This document shows, one piece after another, positions 16,323-25,512 of a stretch of 39,993 nt of DNA. Below the pieces are notes generated by a model that saw nothing but the letters and a program-made list of their open reading frames with translations, was not told the DNA's origin and searched no databases. Numbering within the stretch: the first letter of the stretch is position 1; each line of letters begins with the position of its first letter. Source of the DNA: Chitinophagaceae bacterium UBA4857 (GTDB taxonomy: Bacteria; Bacteroidota; Bacteroidia; Chitinophagales; Chitinophagaceae); the NCBI GenBank assembly GCA_002399735.1, contig DHEF01000002.1:242462-282454 (forward strand). The letters run 5' to 3'. The position numbers and the translations under genes were made by a program.

Positions 16323-17558
16323 ATGCGGATAATTTTATTATTACTTATTTTAATTACGGGTTTACACGTTGTAGCACAAACAAAGTGTACTGCAGGTGAA
16401 TATATTTTGCAGCAATCAACCAATAGCTTTCCGTTGTATAAACCCTTAACAAATATTCCATCAACTATAATTAATACAAGTTCTTCGGCACGTGTAATGG
16501 GTGATGGAAAAGGAATAGTTACTATACCTGTAGTTTTTCATGTGCTATATAACAATGCCGGGCAAAATATTACTGATGCCAAAATAAACCAACAACTGGA
16601 ACTGCTAAATAAATCTTTTCGGAAAAACAATGCAGATACAACTAAAATACCTGCTGCCTTTAAAGCATTAGCTGCTGATTGTGAAATTGAGTTTAAACTT
16701 GCAAGTTCAGATCCGAAAAGAAGAGCCACTAACGGAATTGTACGTAAATATACTTCTGTTAAAAGTTGGATGGATGATGATAAGATGAAATTCTCGGCCA
16801 CACAAGGGTCGGATGCCTGGGATGCTGAGCAATACTTGAATATATGGGTTTGTAATCTTGCTTTATCAAGTGGCTATTCAAGTTTTCCGGGAAGTGAGTC
16901 TGGTAAAGATGGAGTAGTGATAAGAACTAGTTTAATTGGCAACTCAAAAATATTAGTACACGAAGTAGGACATTGGTTGGGGCTAAGACATTTATGGGGA
17001 GATACTTATTGTGGTGACGATTTGGTAGATGATACGCCTAAGCAAAGCACTTACACACCGGGTTGCCCAAGTGGTATACGGCCATCCTGTGGTGGTGGTG
17101 CACCTGGTGATATGTATATGAACTACATGGACTTTACTTCCGACGCATGTTTACTAATGTTTACACAAGGACAAAAACAAAGAATGTGGAGTTTTTTTGC
17201 TTCAGGTGGGTTAAGATCGGGTATAACAAATAGTTGGGGTTTACATCCCCCAACAAATGATGAAATTCCTCTGCCAGAAGAAGGAGAGGAAGAAGAACCT
17301 CAAAAACTGTTGAAGTCTGCTGTAAAAGTTTATCCAAATCCTGCTGTAAACAAGTTGGTTATAGACATGGGGGCAAATGAAAATTGGTTAGGTAAAACCA
17401 TTAGTATTTACAATACAAAAGGTGCGATAGTATTGCGAAGTGTAATAAACAGCAAACAACATACAATTGATATTACAAAGCTTTTAAGTGGCTTGTATTT
17501 TGTGGCCGGCAAACATGAAAATGGGGAAGTAATAAAAATTAAGTTTATTAAAAATTAA
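16323..17558 (+). CDS. M43-type zinc metalloprotease with T9SS sorting domain
   Basis: This 411-residue secreted protease has a signal peptide (1-18, ending VVA, Gln19 next). A pappalysin-like M43 catalytic domain (about 60-300) contains the zinc motif HEVGHWLGLRH (His213, Glu214, His217, His223) and the Met-turn MNYMDFT. Cysteines around the active site (YCGDD, CPSG, SCGGG) suit the family's disulfides. A Glu/Pro-rich linker (about 315-330) precedes a type A T9SS C-terminal domain (KVYPNPAVNKLVIDM to the final IKFIKN). The domain directs export through the type IX system and is then removed or anchored. The genome must therefore encode T9SS elsewhere. It is monocistronic with a terminator. 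Confidence 0.93.
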   Translation: MRIILLLLILITGLHVVAQTKCTAGEYILQQSTNSFPLYKPLTNIPSTIINTSSSARVMGDGKGIVTIPVVFHVLYNNAGQNITDAKINQQLELLNKSFRKNNADTTKIPAAFKALAADCEIEFKLASSDPKRRATNGIVRKYTSVKSWMDDDKMKFSATQGSDAWDAEQYLNIWVCNLALSSGYSSFPGSESGKDGVVIRTSLIGNSKILVHEVGHWLGLRHLWGDTYCGDDLVDDTPKQSTYTPGCPSGIRPSCGGGAPGDMYMNYMDFTSDACLLMFTQGQKQRMWSFFASGGLRSGITNSWGLHPPTNDEIPLPEEGEEEEPQKLLKSAVKVYPNPAVNKLVIDMGANENWLGKTISIYNTKGAIVLRSVINSKQHTIDITKLLSGLYFVAGKHENGEVIKIKFIKN

Positions 17559-17580
17559 TTTTTTTATTATATAAAATGAT

Positions 17581-17615
17581 AAAGCCGATAAACAGAATGT
17601 TTAGCGGCTTTTTTT
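17581..17615 (+). terminator. Rho-independent terminator after the metalloprotease gene
   Basis: AAGCCG-A-TAAAC pairs with GTTTA-G-CGGCTT (one A/G mismatch), followed by a T-run to 17615. Confidence 0.85.
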
Positions 17616-17640
17616 GTTGATTGATTTGGTTTAAAGTGTA

Positions 17641-18483
17641 CTATCTGGATTGCATTAAATAGAAAGAATATTCGTTGGGTGATCCAAGGCCACTTTCTAA
17701 TGTGCCGGAGCCTCCTTCTGATTTAAAATAATGATCTCCGCTAATGTTAAATACATCGGGAGTGCCGCTACCAATACTTACATTTTTGTTTACTCCGTTT
17801 AAAACACTGGTAGCAGTTATTTTATAATGAGTAGCAGGTATATCGTTAATATAATAGGCCTGGCCTACACCATTATGAATGGTAAAAGTTTTCTCTACTA
17901 CTTTACCTGTTGATGATGTTCCGTCAAGATACCGAGCTCCGGTATGTGGAGTAAGTTTTATGGTAACCTGTGTACCCGCTGGCATTTCATTGGTAATAGA
18001 ATTATAGTTAATAAATTTAATAGTGCCTCCAAAATAGCCAGTACCGTTTTCTTTACTAACTGTTCTATCCGGAATACGACCACTAATTTTCCATACAAAG
18101 TTTTTTACTATTCCGCCTGTGGGCACATTAAAGGCATTATAATCAGCATCAGCTTCCATGCCTAAACGTATTTGGTAAACTTCGTTATTAAATTCAACTT
18201 CTCTCCACGCATAAATTTTATAACCACCAATAGCGCTAACGGTTACACTATACCTGCCGGCTTCATTACTGGTGGTTGTGTAGTGTATATTATTGCCTGT
18301 TGGGTTTTCTACTCTTATTCTAGCACCCGAAACCGGATTCCCTGCTACATCTTTAATAATACCACTAATAGTATAAGGTTTGTCGGGTGTTTCATTTCCG
18401 GTAGAATTGCCATTTCCTTTTGAACAGGATAATAGAAAAATAATACTTATAAACCATAATGAAATTGCTGTTATTTTTTGCAT
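17641..18483 (-). CDS. Lipoprotein with carboxypeptidase-regulatory-like domain
   Basis: This 280-residue lipoprotein has lipobox LLSC (Cys20). One carboxypeptidase-regulatory-like beta-sandwich follows at about 35-115 (YTISGIIKDVAGNPVSGARIRVENP). The second half contains NITNEM-type beta segments without a recognised catalytic motif. Such domains are usually structural or binding modules. I set the start at the ATG at 18483, because the extra 22 residues upstream lack a signal peptide. It is convergent with the metalloprotease gene and divergent from the serine hydrolase gene. Confidence 0.8.
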   Translation of the reverse strand: MQKITAISLWFISIIFLLSCSKGNGNSTGNETPDKPYTISGIIKDVAGNPVSGARIRVENPTGNNIHYTTTSNEAGRYSVTVSAIGGYKIYAWREVEFNNEVYQIRLGMEADADYNAFNVPTGGIVKNFVWKISGRIPDRTVSKENGTGYFGGTIKFINYNSITNEMPAGTQVTIKLTPHTGARYLDGTSSTGKVVEKTFTIHNGVGQAYYINDIPATHYKITATSVLNGVNKNVSIGSGTPDVFNISGDHYFKSEGGSGTLESGLGSPNEYSFYLMQSR

Positions 18484-18715
18484 AATAAATGTTTTAAAGT
18501 GTAAAATTATCCAGCATTGTTGTGGTTGACTATGAGCAATGACGTTCAATTGTGTAGGTATTATTACTCATTATTATGCATTTACAAAAGAATGAAAGAA
18601 CAATATGAATTAAGGAGTTATTGCCTACTATTTTGAATAGTATTACCTATAAAACAAGGGGGAAACGGTTAATAATTTTGTGTTATTAAATATTTACCTA
18701 TATAACTTAAAAATT

Positions 18716-19891
18716 ATGATTCGTTTTTTTATTCTATCCGTTTTAATATTATTATTTACACAGTGCAGAAGAAATGGCACAATAACCCAGCAACCTGTTG
18801 TAAACTATGATTGTGTTCCGGTTAACCAAGTAGGCAACGATATTGTTCCGGTTGATCAGATTAATGCCTTATTAGATAAATATGTTGCCAAAGGGTTACC
18901 GGGTATATCTTTTTTGGCCAGAAAGGGACATGTATATTGGGAACAACAGAAAGGATTGGCTGACAAAGATAAAAACAGATCGCTGAAAGCATGTATGGTA
19001 TGGCCCGGTTTCAGTATTACCAAAATGTACACGGCCACTGTTATTCTTCGTTTAAAAGAGGAGGGCAAATTGTCATTAGATCAAAAAATAGCCACTTGTT
19101 TACCCGCTAATATTGTTTCAAAAATACCCGGTGCAGACAAGATTACGGTGAGAATGTTATTGAATCACAGCTCCGGTATTGAAAACTTTTGGGATAATAG
19201 TGATTATGTATTGGGCTATTTAGATAACCCTACCAAACCTTATACTATTAATGATTACTTAAATGCTGCTCAGGAAAGACTATTTGAGCCCGGGACTGAC
19301 GCATCTTATTCAAATACCAATTACCTGATTCTTTCATTAATTATTGATCATGTTACAGGTAGCACACATCAGCAGGCATATGAAAAATATATTTTCAAAC
19401 CACTTGGCTTTTCCGGCACTTATTATAAACTGTTACCGGGTATTCAATCAACCAATACACCAAAACTATATGCCGATATGGAAGGAGAAGGTCAGTTAGT
19501 AGATTTTACAACAAACTCATACATACAATTTGCTAATGAGTACGGTAGCAATGGCATATTAGCTACACCCAAAAATTATGTTGATTTTTTACATGCGCTT
19601 ACCCATAACAAAATACTCAATGCAAACACTTTTACAGAAATGAAAACCTGGTTTACAGGAAGTGTTCAAGGTGAAGTGTATGGTCTTGGATTTGAAAACT
19701 ATGATTTTGAGGGTAAAGAAATTTATGGTCATAGTGGTAGTAGTTTTGGCGGACGAACCTTGCTAGTGTACATCCCGGGAAAAGACCTCACCTTATTTAT
19801 AGGTGTAAATGCCAGTGTCGAACTTGGCGGCCCGGTACTTATACATTTTGCAAATTTCGTTGCAGATATAGCAAGACTCTTAACCAGATAG
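18716..19891 (+). CDS. Class C beta-lactamase-fold serine hydrolase, lipoprotein
   Basis: This 391-residue protein is of the PF00144 family (penicillin-binding-protein-like esterases and peptidases). The catalytic SxxK is Ser100-Lys103 (GFSITKMYTA), the YxN motif is Tyr198 (YSNTNYL) and the third box is His339-Ser-Gly (YGHSGSSFGG). The N-terminus reads as a signal peptide ending LLFTQC (Cys17, an unusual Gln before Cys), so it is probably anchored as a lipoprotein. I chose the ATG at 18716 directly before the hydrophobic core. A TAATTTTG -7-like box lies at 18673. The substrate is unknown; the family includes D-aminopeptidases, esterases and peptidoglycan hydrolases, and beta-lactam resistance should not be assumed. 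Confidence 0.9.
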   Translation: MIRFFILSVLILLFTQCRRNGTITQQPVVNYDCVPVNQVGNDIVPVDQINALLDKYVAKGLPGISFLARKGHVYWEQQKGLADKDKNRSLKACMVWPGFSITKMYTATVILRLKEEGKLSLDQKIATCLPANIVSKIPGADKITVRMLLNHSSGIENFWDNSDYVLGYLDNPTKPYTINDYLNAAQERLFEPGTDASYSNTNYLILSLIIDHVTGSTHQQAYEKYIFKPLGFSGTYYKLLPGIQSTNTPKLYADMEGEGQLVDFTTNSYIQFANEYGSNGILATPKNYVDFLHALTHNKILNANTFTEMKTWFTGSVQGEVYGLGFENYDFEGKEIYGHSGSSFGGRTLLVYIPGKDLTLFIGVNASVELGGPVLIHFANFVADIARLLTR

Positions 19892-19954
19892 TATTGAATG
19901 GGGGTTACTTGTAAAACAGGTACCCCATTTTATAAAATGAGTAACAGTACCTAT

Positions 19955-19984
19955 TTTGAAAAGTGTAATTATAGAGTACATTTG
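19955..19984 (+). promoter_or_regulatory. Promoter of the histidine kinase-regulator operon
   Basis: TTTG (19955-19958) and TACATTTG (19977-19984) match the Bacteroidota -33/-7 consensus with 18 nt between them. The ATG is at 19990, 5 nt after the -7 box, so the mRNA would be leaderless or nearly so. Confidence 0.65.
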
Positions 19985-19989
19985 TTTTG

Positions 19990-21816
19990 ATGCGCATATT
20001 TTTATTTAGTATTTTACTGTTGTTATTTTGCCGGAGCATAACTGCTCAGGTAATTAGCCTCGACGCTACAAAAAAAAAATATGCAGTTGATTACCCCAGG
20101 TATTTGGAAGACAAGGATGGTAATTACACACTTTCACAGGTACAAGCTTTAAGTAGTCAGTACAAAAAATCTACTGTCAAGGTTCAGGACTTTTTAGGCA
20201 ATTTTTCCAAAGCCATCTGGTTTGTTTTTGAAGCAAAAAATAATACTCAAACAACAGAATGGTTGTTAGAAGTAAAGGATGCTTACATGCACGAATTAAC
20301 CCTTTACCAAATTAGTGCTTCGGGTGTGGTAGATTCTTTATCGTTAATGGCTGATGAAAACTTTACGGCAAGACCTATATTCTCAAATAATCCCATATTT
20401 TCTGTACCTATAAATCCAAGCGAACAAAAACTATTTTATTTAAAAGCTACCAGCAAAACGCTTATCAGGGCTTCCATGAGTTTTAGTACCATGCAAAATT
20501 TATACGAAAGCAACATTTTTACATTGTATGGCAATGGTTTTTTTACGGCCATTGCAGTTGCATTGTTATTGTATAATTTGTTCGTTTATTTTTCATTGCG
20601 TGAAAAAGTGTACCTGTATTATATAGCTTATATATCAACATCCATATTACATACAAATTTGGTGGCTGGTCATATGCAGGTGTTTTTCCCGTGGTTGGCC
20701 TGGTTAAATACTACTTTAATACTACCGGTTGTATCTTTTTTTAGTATTTTATTTACCAATTCTTTTTTACGTACTAAGGAGTATGTACCGTTTATTTATA
20801 AAATACGATGGTTTATTAGTGCCCTTTGTTTCCTGCCACTTATAGCTTATGCAGCCGGTTGGTATGCCCTGGCCATTTTTATAGTATCACTCATTATTTT
20901 TTTACTGTTTGCTTATTGGTTGGTCGCGGGTATTGTTGCTTATAGAAACGGTTTTCAGCCAGCTCTCTTTTATATTATAGGGTTTGGCGCATTAGTAGCT
21001 ATGAGTGTTGTGTTTGAATTAAAGATGAAAGGTGTGTTGCCCGAAAGTTATTGGACAGAATCGTCACTGTTTATTGGTGCTGCAATTGAAGCTGTTGTAT
21101 TATCATTTGCCCTGGCAAGTAAAATGAATTTTTATAAAAAAGAGAAAGAGTTAATTCAACAACAAGCATACCAACAGGCGGTTAATTTTTCAAGAGACTT
21201 AATAAATATGCAGGAAGCAGAACGAAAAAGAATTGCCTCCGAGTTACACGATAGCCTTGGCCAAAAACTAATAGTTATTAAAAACAAGGTGTTTCGGTTT
21301 ACAAAAACTAGTTCACCAGGCTTTCAACAGAATCCCGAAGCACTTGCCGATAGTGTTGCCGATGCTATACAAGAAGTGCGTAGCATTTCTTATGGATTAA
21401 GACCTTATCAAATAGATTTATTGGGTCTTACACAATCTATTAAAAGTTTGGTAAGTGAAACTTTTGATGCGGCTAATATTCAATATACATTTGCGGTTGA
21501 TGATGTTGACAGCATTAATAATCAGGAAATGCAAATTAATATTTACCGTATTATTCAGGAGTGTGTCAATAATATTGTAAAACATGCAAATGCTACAGCT
21601 ACAAGTATTCAAATAGAAATTATTCAGCACAATTTAGCTATTGTAATTACTGACAACGGCTCGGGCTTTGCTATTGAAAAAGTACAAAATGGTTTTGGAT
21701 TAAAAGGCATTAAGGAACGATTACACATCTTAAGCGGTACTATCAAATTTAACCAGGCTGAACCTACAGGTGCTATAATTACTATTCATATTCCTGTAAA
21801 AAACATCGTATCATGA
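19990..21816 (+). CDS. 7TMR-DISM sensor histidine kinase
   Basis: This 608-residue membrane kinase has a signal peptide (1-19, ending ITA, Gln20 next). A periplasmic 7TMR-DISMED2-type beta domain follows (about 25-165). Then come seven membrane helices (about 175-375), a short coiled segment, and a HisKA_3 dimerisation domain with phospho-acceptor His420 (RIASELHDSLGQKL). The HATPase domain has the N box near NECVNN-type IIQECVNNIVKHA and the G box DNGSGF and GFGLKGIKERL. It belongs to the NarX/DesK-like class. It overlaps the response-regulator gene by 4 nt, a translational coupling. I chose the ATG at 19990 over a TTG at 19987. The ligand is unknown; such sensors often detect carbohydrates or other small ligands. 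Confidence 0.92.
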   Translation: MRIFLFSILLLLFCRSITAQVISLDATKKKYAVDYPRYLEDKDGNYTLSQVQALSSQYKKSTVKVQDFLGNFSKAIWFVFEAKNNTQTTEWLLEVKDAYMHELTLYQISASGVVDSLSLMADENFTARPIFSNNPIFSVPINPSEQKLFYLKATSKTLIRASMSFSTMQNLYESNIFTLYGNGFFTAIAVALLLYNLFVYFSLREKVYLYYIAYISTSILHTNLVAGHMQVFFPWLAWLNTTLILPVVSFFSILFTNSFLRTKEYVPFIYKIRWFISALCFLPLIAYAAGWYALAIFIVSLIIFLLFAYWLVAGIVAYRNGFQPALFYIIGFGALVAMSVVFELKMKGVLPESYWTESSLFIGAAIEAVVLSFALASKMNFYKKEKELIQQQAYQQAVNFSRDLINMQEAERKRIASELHDSLGQKLIVIKNKVFRFTKTSSPGFQQNPEALADSVADAIQEVRSISYGLRPYQIDLLGLTQSIKSLVSETFDAANIQYTFAVDDVDSINNQEMQINIYRIIQECVNNIVKHANATATSIQIEIIQHNLAIVITDNGSGFAIEKVQNGFGLKGIKERLHILSGTIKFNQAEPTGAIITIHIPVKNIVS

Positions 21817-22460
21817 ATAATGAAAAAATAAAAATATTAATCGCCGACGACCATCCTATTTTTTTAAAAGGATTACAGGAAGTGTTAGAGGAAGAACCGC
21901 ATATACAAATTGTATGTAAGGCAAATAATGGTATCGATGCTATTAACGGTGCTTTAGACCGGGCTTTGGATATTGCTATTCTGGATATTGATATGCCGGG
22001 TGCCAATGGACTGCAAGTTGCAGAACAAATACTAGCTAACAAATCCGATGTGGCTATTATTTTACTAACCATGCACAAGGCAAAAGATGCGTTTTTAAAA
22101 GCCCTCGAGATAGGGGTATCGGGTTATGTATTAAAAGAAAATGCTGTGGTAGATATCATCAATGCTATTGGTGCCGTGTCCAAACATCAATCTTATATCA
22201 GTCCTGAAATGTCTTCTTTTTTGCTACAGCAGCGAAATAAACTGAAAGGCGATGATGATAACAAACTGGAACTGTTAACCTCTTCCGAAAAAAGAATTGT
22301 TCAGCTAATTGCTCAGTATAAATCTACGAAAGATATTGCCGAAGAACTATTCATCAGCGAAAAAACTGTATCTAATCATCGCATGAATATTGCAAAAAAA
22401 CTAAACCTAAGTGGTAAAAATAGCTTATTGCGTTTTGCTATTGAAAAGATTAATGTGTAA
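21813..22460 (+). CDS. NarL/FixJ-family LuxR-type response regulator
   Basis: This 215-residue DNA-binding regulator is the cognate partner of the upstream kinase (4-nt ATGA overlap). The receiver domain (about 5-125) has the acidic pair in IADDHPIFLKG and phospho-acceptor Asp58 (AILDIDMPGANG), then TMHKAK and VLKENA. The LuxR helix-turn-helix is at about 148-212 (LTSSEKRIVQLIAQ, IAEELFISEKTVSNH). No target operator can be deduced. The nearest adjacent genes, the helicase (minus) and the serine hydrolase, do not obviously depend on it. Confidence 0.94.
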   Translation: MNNEKIKILIADDHPIFLKGLQEVLEEEPHIQIVCKANNGIDAINGALDRALDIAILDIDMPGANGLQVAEQILANKSDVAIILLTMHKAKDAFLKALEIGVSGYVLKENAVVDIINAIGAVSKHQSYISPEMSSFLLQQRNKLKGDDDNKLELLTSSEKRIVQLIAQYKSTKDIAEELFISEKTVSNHRMNIAKKLNLSGKNSLLRFAIEKINV

Positions 22461-22496
22461 TAGTTTTGTTTTTTGTTAACCAGCAGGAGTAATACT

Positions 22497-22563
22497 AATC
22501 ATCGTCCATTGCAGTTTACCCTGAGCCTGTCGAAGGGCACTCTTCAACTGTATATCGCTATTC
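22497..22563 (-). repeat. Dispersed intergenic repeat, copy G with nested palindrome
   Basis: gcactcttcaactgtatatc (22537-22556) followed by gctattc matches the 30585 copy and the 27850 copy in reverse. Within it lies CCCTGAGCCTGTCGAAGGGC (about 22517-22536), a palindromic motif that breaks the repeat between the ATCGTCC and GCACTC parts. Confidence 0.65.
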
Positions 22564-22654
22564 GGCAGAGGTAAGTCGGAAAATCTGAGTGTCCGAAAGG
22601 CTGTTTTTGTCAATTGTCACTTGTTAATTCAGTTCTTTCTACCATTAACTAATT

Positions 22655-24487
22655 CTACAAATCAAACTCCCATACCGTTTGATAAACACCGTTCTTTTCT
22701 ACATACTCTAAAAACCGGCTGTAAAAATTATCCCCACCAATGGTAGCGCTATCTCCAATGACAAAAAGTTTTTCTTTAGCACGGGTTATGGCTACATTCA
22801 TCCGGCGGTAATCTTTTAAAAAGCCAATCACACCATCATCGTTACTGCGTACCAACGATAAAATAACGTTTTGTTTTTCCTGTCCCTGAAAACTATCAAC
22901 CGTGCTTATTTTAATACCGGTGGGTAATAATTCTTTGGCTGCCAACGCTTGTCCCGAGTAAGGAGAAATAAAAGCGGTTTGCGATGGCTCCAGTTGATGT
23001 TCTTCTATCAAATGCTGTATAATGCTTAGCTCGCCGGTATTTTGTAAGCTTACTCCATCGTTTCCTTGCTCTTCATTGTAGCCGGCACCTGCGGTATCAA
23101 TAAAGTAAATATGATTTCCGGCGTTTGTTAAATGTGCAGCAGATATAAGCTGGTCGTTGTAAAAATAGTTACTGCTAAAACCGGCAATAGCTTCACGCAT
23201 ACGGTATTGCGTATTTAATAAATATACTTGCGGTAGGCTAGCAACAGCTGTTTCCAGTATGGATTTGTTTAAACCCTTTATTGCTGCTTCATTACTTAAT
23301 ACAGTGGGTGGTAATTGCCAATGGTCACCGGCTAAAACCAGGGTAGGGGCCAGCGGAATAATACACCAGGCTAATGGTTCAATACACTGTCCCGCTTCAT
23401 CAATCACCAATACATCAAAGTTTATCTTTTTAAGCTGGCTATCGTACAAGCCGATGGGTGTACCCGTAATTACCTGAGCTTCAGTAAATAGCTTTTCTTC
23501 GTTATAAGCTTGTAGCTGTTTAATTTCAGCTCTTATGTTTTTCACTTCTTTAAATAAAAGATTGCGTTGCTCTCTCTCTGCTTTACCAAAACTTCTTTTA
23601 TACTTTAGTGCCATACGTCTGAATTCTTCGGCACGTTTCTTTAGTTCTTTTATTTCTTTTAGCTGTTTGCTATTTTGTAATTTACCCTCAGGTGTATGCG
23701 CAAATATGTCTTCATTTACCTTACTGGTATTACCAACACGTAATACATTTATTTGTTGTTTTAATAACCCGCTTACAATATTATCTACAGCAGTGTTACT
23801 GGGTGCTGCAACCGCCACTTTTTTTCCTTGTAGGGTAAGTTGTTTAATGGCTTCAATAAGTGTAGTTGTTTTACCTGTGCCGGGCGGGCCATGTACAATG
23901 GTTACGGTTTCATTTTCAACAATTGCTTGTACCGCTTGCTGCTGGCTATCATTTAAATTTTTATTAACGAACGGAAATGATAGCGTTGTGTATGTAACTA
24001 CCGGTGTTGTTTTTACCGGATTAGGTTCGTGTATGGCCTCAAAAAGTTTAAAAACCGGTTTGTTTTGTTCCAGCTCGTTCAAACATTTTTTCATTACGCC
24101 GGTTGTACGTGTGTCCGGTGATAGTTTTATACCTACACCATGGTCTTCTATCCAATCGGGAAAGTCGGGTGCAAATAATCGGAACTCACCTGATTTGCCA
24201 TCCAGTTGTAACAGTACACCTTTTATAGGTTCTTCGCCGGTAATAAAACATTCAATAGCGACACCATCTCTAAACATATTTGCTTCCGGCGGAAAATTTA
24301 TCCTGAAACTTATTTCCGGATAATCGGCGTAACCAAAATTTTTACGGGTAATGGTAATAGGGTGCAACGCCAATCCTTCGGCCTTCAGTTGTTTTAAAGA
24401 ATGTGTTTGATCTAGCTTATATTTGTTTACCTGTTCTTTTTCTTCTAAATCAATACAGTTAAGTAAAGTTTGTATATATGGATGCAT
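22655..24487 (-). CDS. Superfamily 1 (IGHMBP2-like) DNA/RNA helicase
   Basis: This 610-residue cytoplasmic ATPase has Walker A GPPGTGKT (200-207), motif Ia around AAPSNTAVDNI, Walker B DEAGQ (Asp363-Glu364), then GDHWQLPPTV, QYRM, DSFQGQEKQNVILSLVRSN (split at the EKQ) and RRMNVAITRAKEKLFV. These match the SMUBP-2/IGHMBP2-like group of superfamily 1B helicases. The N-terminal 170 residues look like an OB/beta-barrel region. The start at ATG 24487 removes 13 residues of an upstream extension that would read through leader sequence. It is monocistronic. The role (DNA repair, RNA remodelling or translation) is not determined here. Confidence 0.92.
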   Translation of the reverse strand: MHPYIQTLLNCIDLEEKEQVNKYKLDQTHSLKQLKAEGLALHPITITRKNFGYADYPEISFRINFPPEANMFRDGVAIECFITGEEPIKGVLLQLDGKSGEFRLFAPDFPDWIEDHGVGIKLSPDTRTTGVMKKCLNELEQNKPVFKLFEAIHEPNPVKTTPVVTYTTLSFPFVNKNLNDSQQQAVQAIVENETVTIVHGPPGTGKTTTLIEAIKQLTLQGKKVAVAAPSNTAVDNIVSGLLKQQINVLRVGNTSKVNEDIFAHTPEGKLQNSKQLKEIKELKKRAEEFRRMALKYKRSFGKAEREQRNLLFKEVKNIRAEIKQLQAYNEEKLFTEAQVITGTPIGLYDSQLKKINFDVLVIDEAGQCIEPLAWCIIPLAPTLVLAGDHWQLPPTVLSNEAAIKGLNKSILETAVASLPQVYLLNTQYRMREAIAGFSSNYFYNDQLISAAHLTNAGNHIYFIDTAGAGYNEEQGNDGVSLQNTGELSIIQHLIEEHQLEPSQTAFISPYSGQALAAKELLPTGIKISTVDSFQGQEKQNVILSLVRSNDDGVIGFLKDYRRMNVAITRAKEKLFVIGDSATIGGDNFYSRFLEYVEKNGVYQTVWEFDL

Positions 24488-24569
24488 GAAAATAATTAAT
24501 ATACTTGCCGGTAAATAAACCTGCAATTTACTAAAGATATTATGCCCGATAACTTTTAAAATAAAACAA

Positions 24570-25043
24570 ATGATAAGGCCGGTTACTAAAATTTATAAAT
24601 ATGGTATGCTGCTATTGGGCATAACATTAATTTTAGCCGCCTGTTATTCAGGTAGAGGAAAAAGTATTGTATACCGGGCGCTTACCTTAAAAGCTGCTGC
24701 GGGTTTAACAGGTGATTTTGTTGATGATTATGGTATTACTTATACCATCACCGATTCGGTTTTTATACAGGCACCAGGCATTAAATACAATATTATTCGT
24801 TGGGATACTGCTCAGCAGTTTTTTATTGCCAGTAAAACTTCCCGGAAAAATGAGGATAGCCTTCTGTTTTCACGTATTGATTATATGCGCTTTACCGGCA
24901 CGGAACCGTGGTTATGGGGCTATTGTTTTACATTCTATACGGCTAAAACAGAAGCAGAGGCTTTAAATCATCCGGCTGCGGACAGAAATAATCCTAAAAA
25001 GGGTTGTAATGGATTTCCTTTTTCACGTATGAAACGACAATAG
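24570..25043 (+). CDS. Small lipoprotein of unknown function
   Basis: This 157-residue protein has a signal peptide with lipobox LAAC (Cys25). Its body contains a beta-rich segment (DFVDDYGITYTITDSVFIQ) and three further cysteines in the C-terminal half: one in YCFTF and another in KKGCNGF. I do not recognise the family. It lies divergent from the helicase with 82 nt between the starts. The coding frame is supported by the signal peptide and by its own stop with no overlapping better frame. Confidence 0.7.
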   Translation: MIRPVTKIYKYGMLLLGITLILAACYSGRGKSIVYRALTLKAAAGLTGDFVDDYGITYTITDSVFIQAPGIKYNIIRWDTAQQFFIASKTSRKNEDSLLFSRIDYMRFTGTEPWLWGYCFTFYTAKTEAEALNHPAADRNNPKKGCNGFPFSRMKRQ

Positions 25044-25403
25044 TTCTAATTGTTTACATACGTATCTCTTTAAAGATAATTAGTGAAAACGGCACGTTTG
25101 GAATAGATTTTTAAATAAGCAATCAACAGCTTAAGCATAAAGCATAACACGATGTTGATTAGCGATTGGGACGATGCAGTGAGTGACACAACAAAAGTCG
25201 ATTAGAATTACTATTGTTGCCAACAAAAAAAGAGTAAGCTGTATTTGAAAAGCCTTCGTAAAAATGTTTGGGATAATTTTTTTTATTTTTTTTGCCTATC
25301 AGAACATTTTTATCGTATTTTTGCCGCCCATTAACCAAATGGCAACTACAAATTAATTGCTTATTCTTAGTTTTTAATGTTGTCACCCTTATGAAACGTG
25401 GAT
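25044..25403 (+). other. Intergenic region with tRNA-Met promoter
   Basis: No gene is seen. 25178-25197 (agtgagtgacacaacaaaag) is an exact inverted match to 27525-27544. The promoter for the tRNA is at 25291-25323. The rest (25044-25170) holds no recognisable feature. Confidence 0.6.
25291..25323 (+). promoter_or_regulatory. tRNA-Met promoter
   Basis: TTTG (25291-25294) and TATTTTTG (25316-25323) match the -33/-7 consensus with 21 nt between. It would give a leader of about 75 nt before the tRNA. Confidence 0.7.
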
Positions 25404-25477
25404 GCCGGGGTAGCTCAGCTGGTTAGAGCATCGGATTCATAACCCGAAGGTCGGCAGTTCAAGTCTGCTCTCCGGTA
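25404..25477 (+). tRNA. tRNA-Met (CAT)
   Basis: The cloverleaf folds well: acceptor GCCGGGG with CTCCGGT (two G-U pairs), D arm GCTC/GAGC, anticodon CAT in TTCATAA, T arm GGCAG/CTGCT with loop TTCAAGT. Pair 31-39 is A/C, unpaired. CCA is not encoded. The initiator three-G-C signature of the anticodon stem is absent, so it is elongator Met, or possibly tRNA-Ile(CAU), the substrate of TilS. I favour elongator Met. Confidence 0.93.
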
Positions 25478-25478
25478 C

Positions 25479-25512
25479 AAAAGCTTCCAAAAAAATGGAA
25501 GCTTTTCTTTTT
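25479..25512 (+). terminator. Terminator between tRNA-Met and proB, abutting the proB start
   Basis: AAAAGCTTCCA (25479-25489) pairs exactly with TGGAAGCTTTT (25496-25506), followed by CTTTTT. The T-run ends at 25512, immediately before the proB ATG. Transcripts that stop here carry only the tRNA. Confidence 0.85.

Noticed and set aside
18716..19891. Antibiotic-resistance beta-lactamase
   Set aside because: The PF00144 motifs are shared with many esterases and peptidases; nothing points to beta-lactam hydrolysis.
23535..24323. A 262-codon open frame opposite the helicase
   Set aside because: It is fully antisense to conserved helicase motifs and has no coherent domain.
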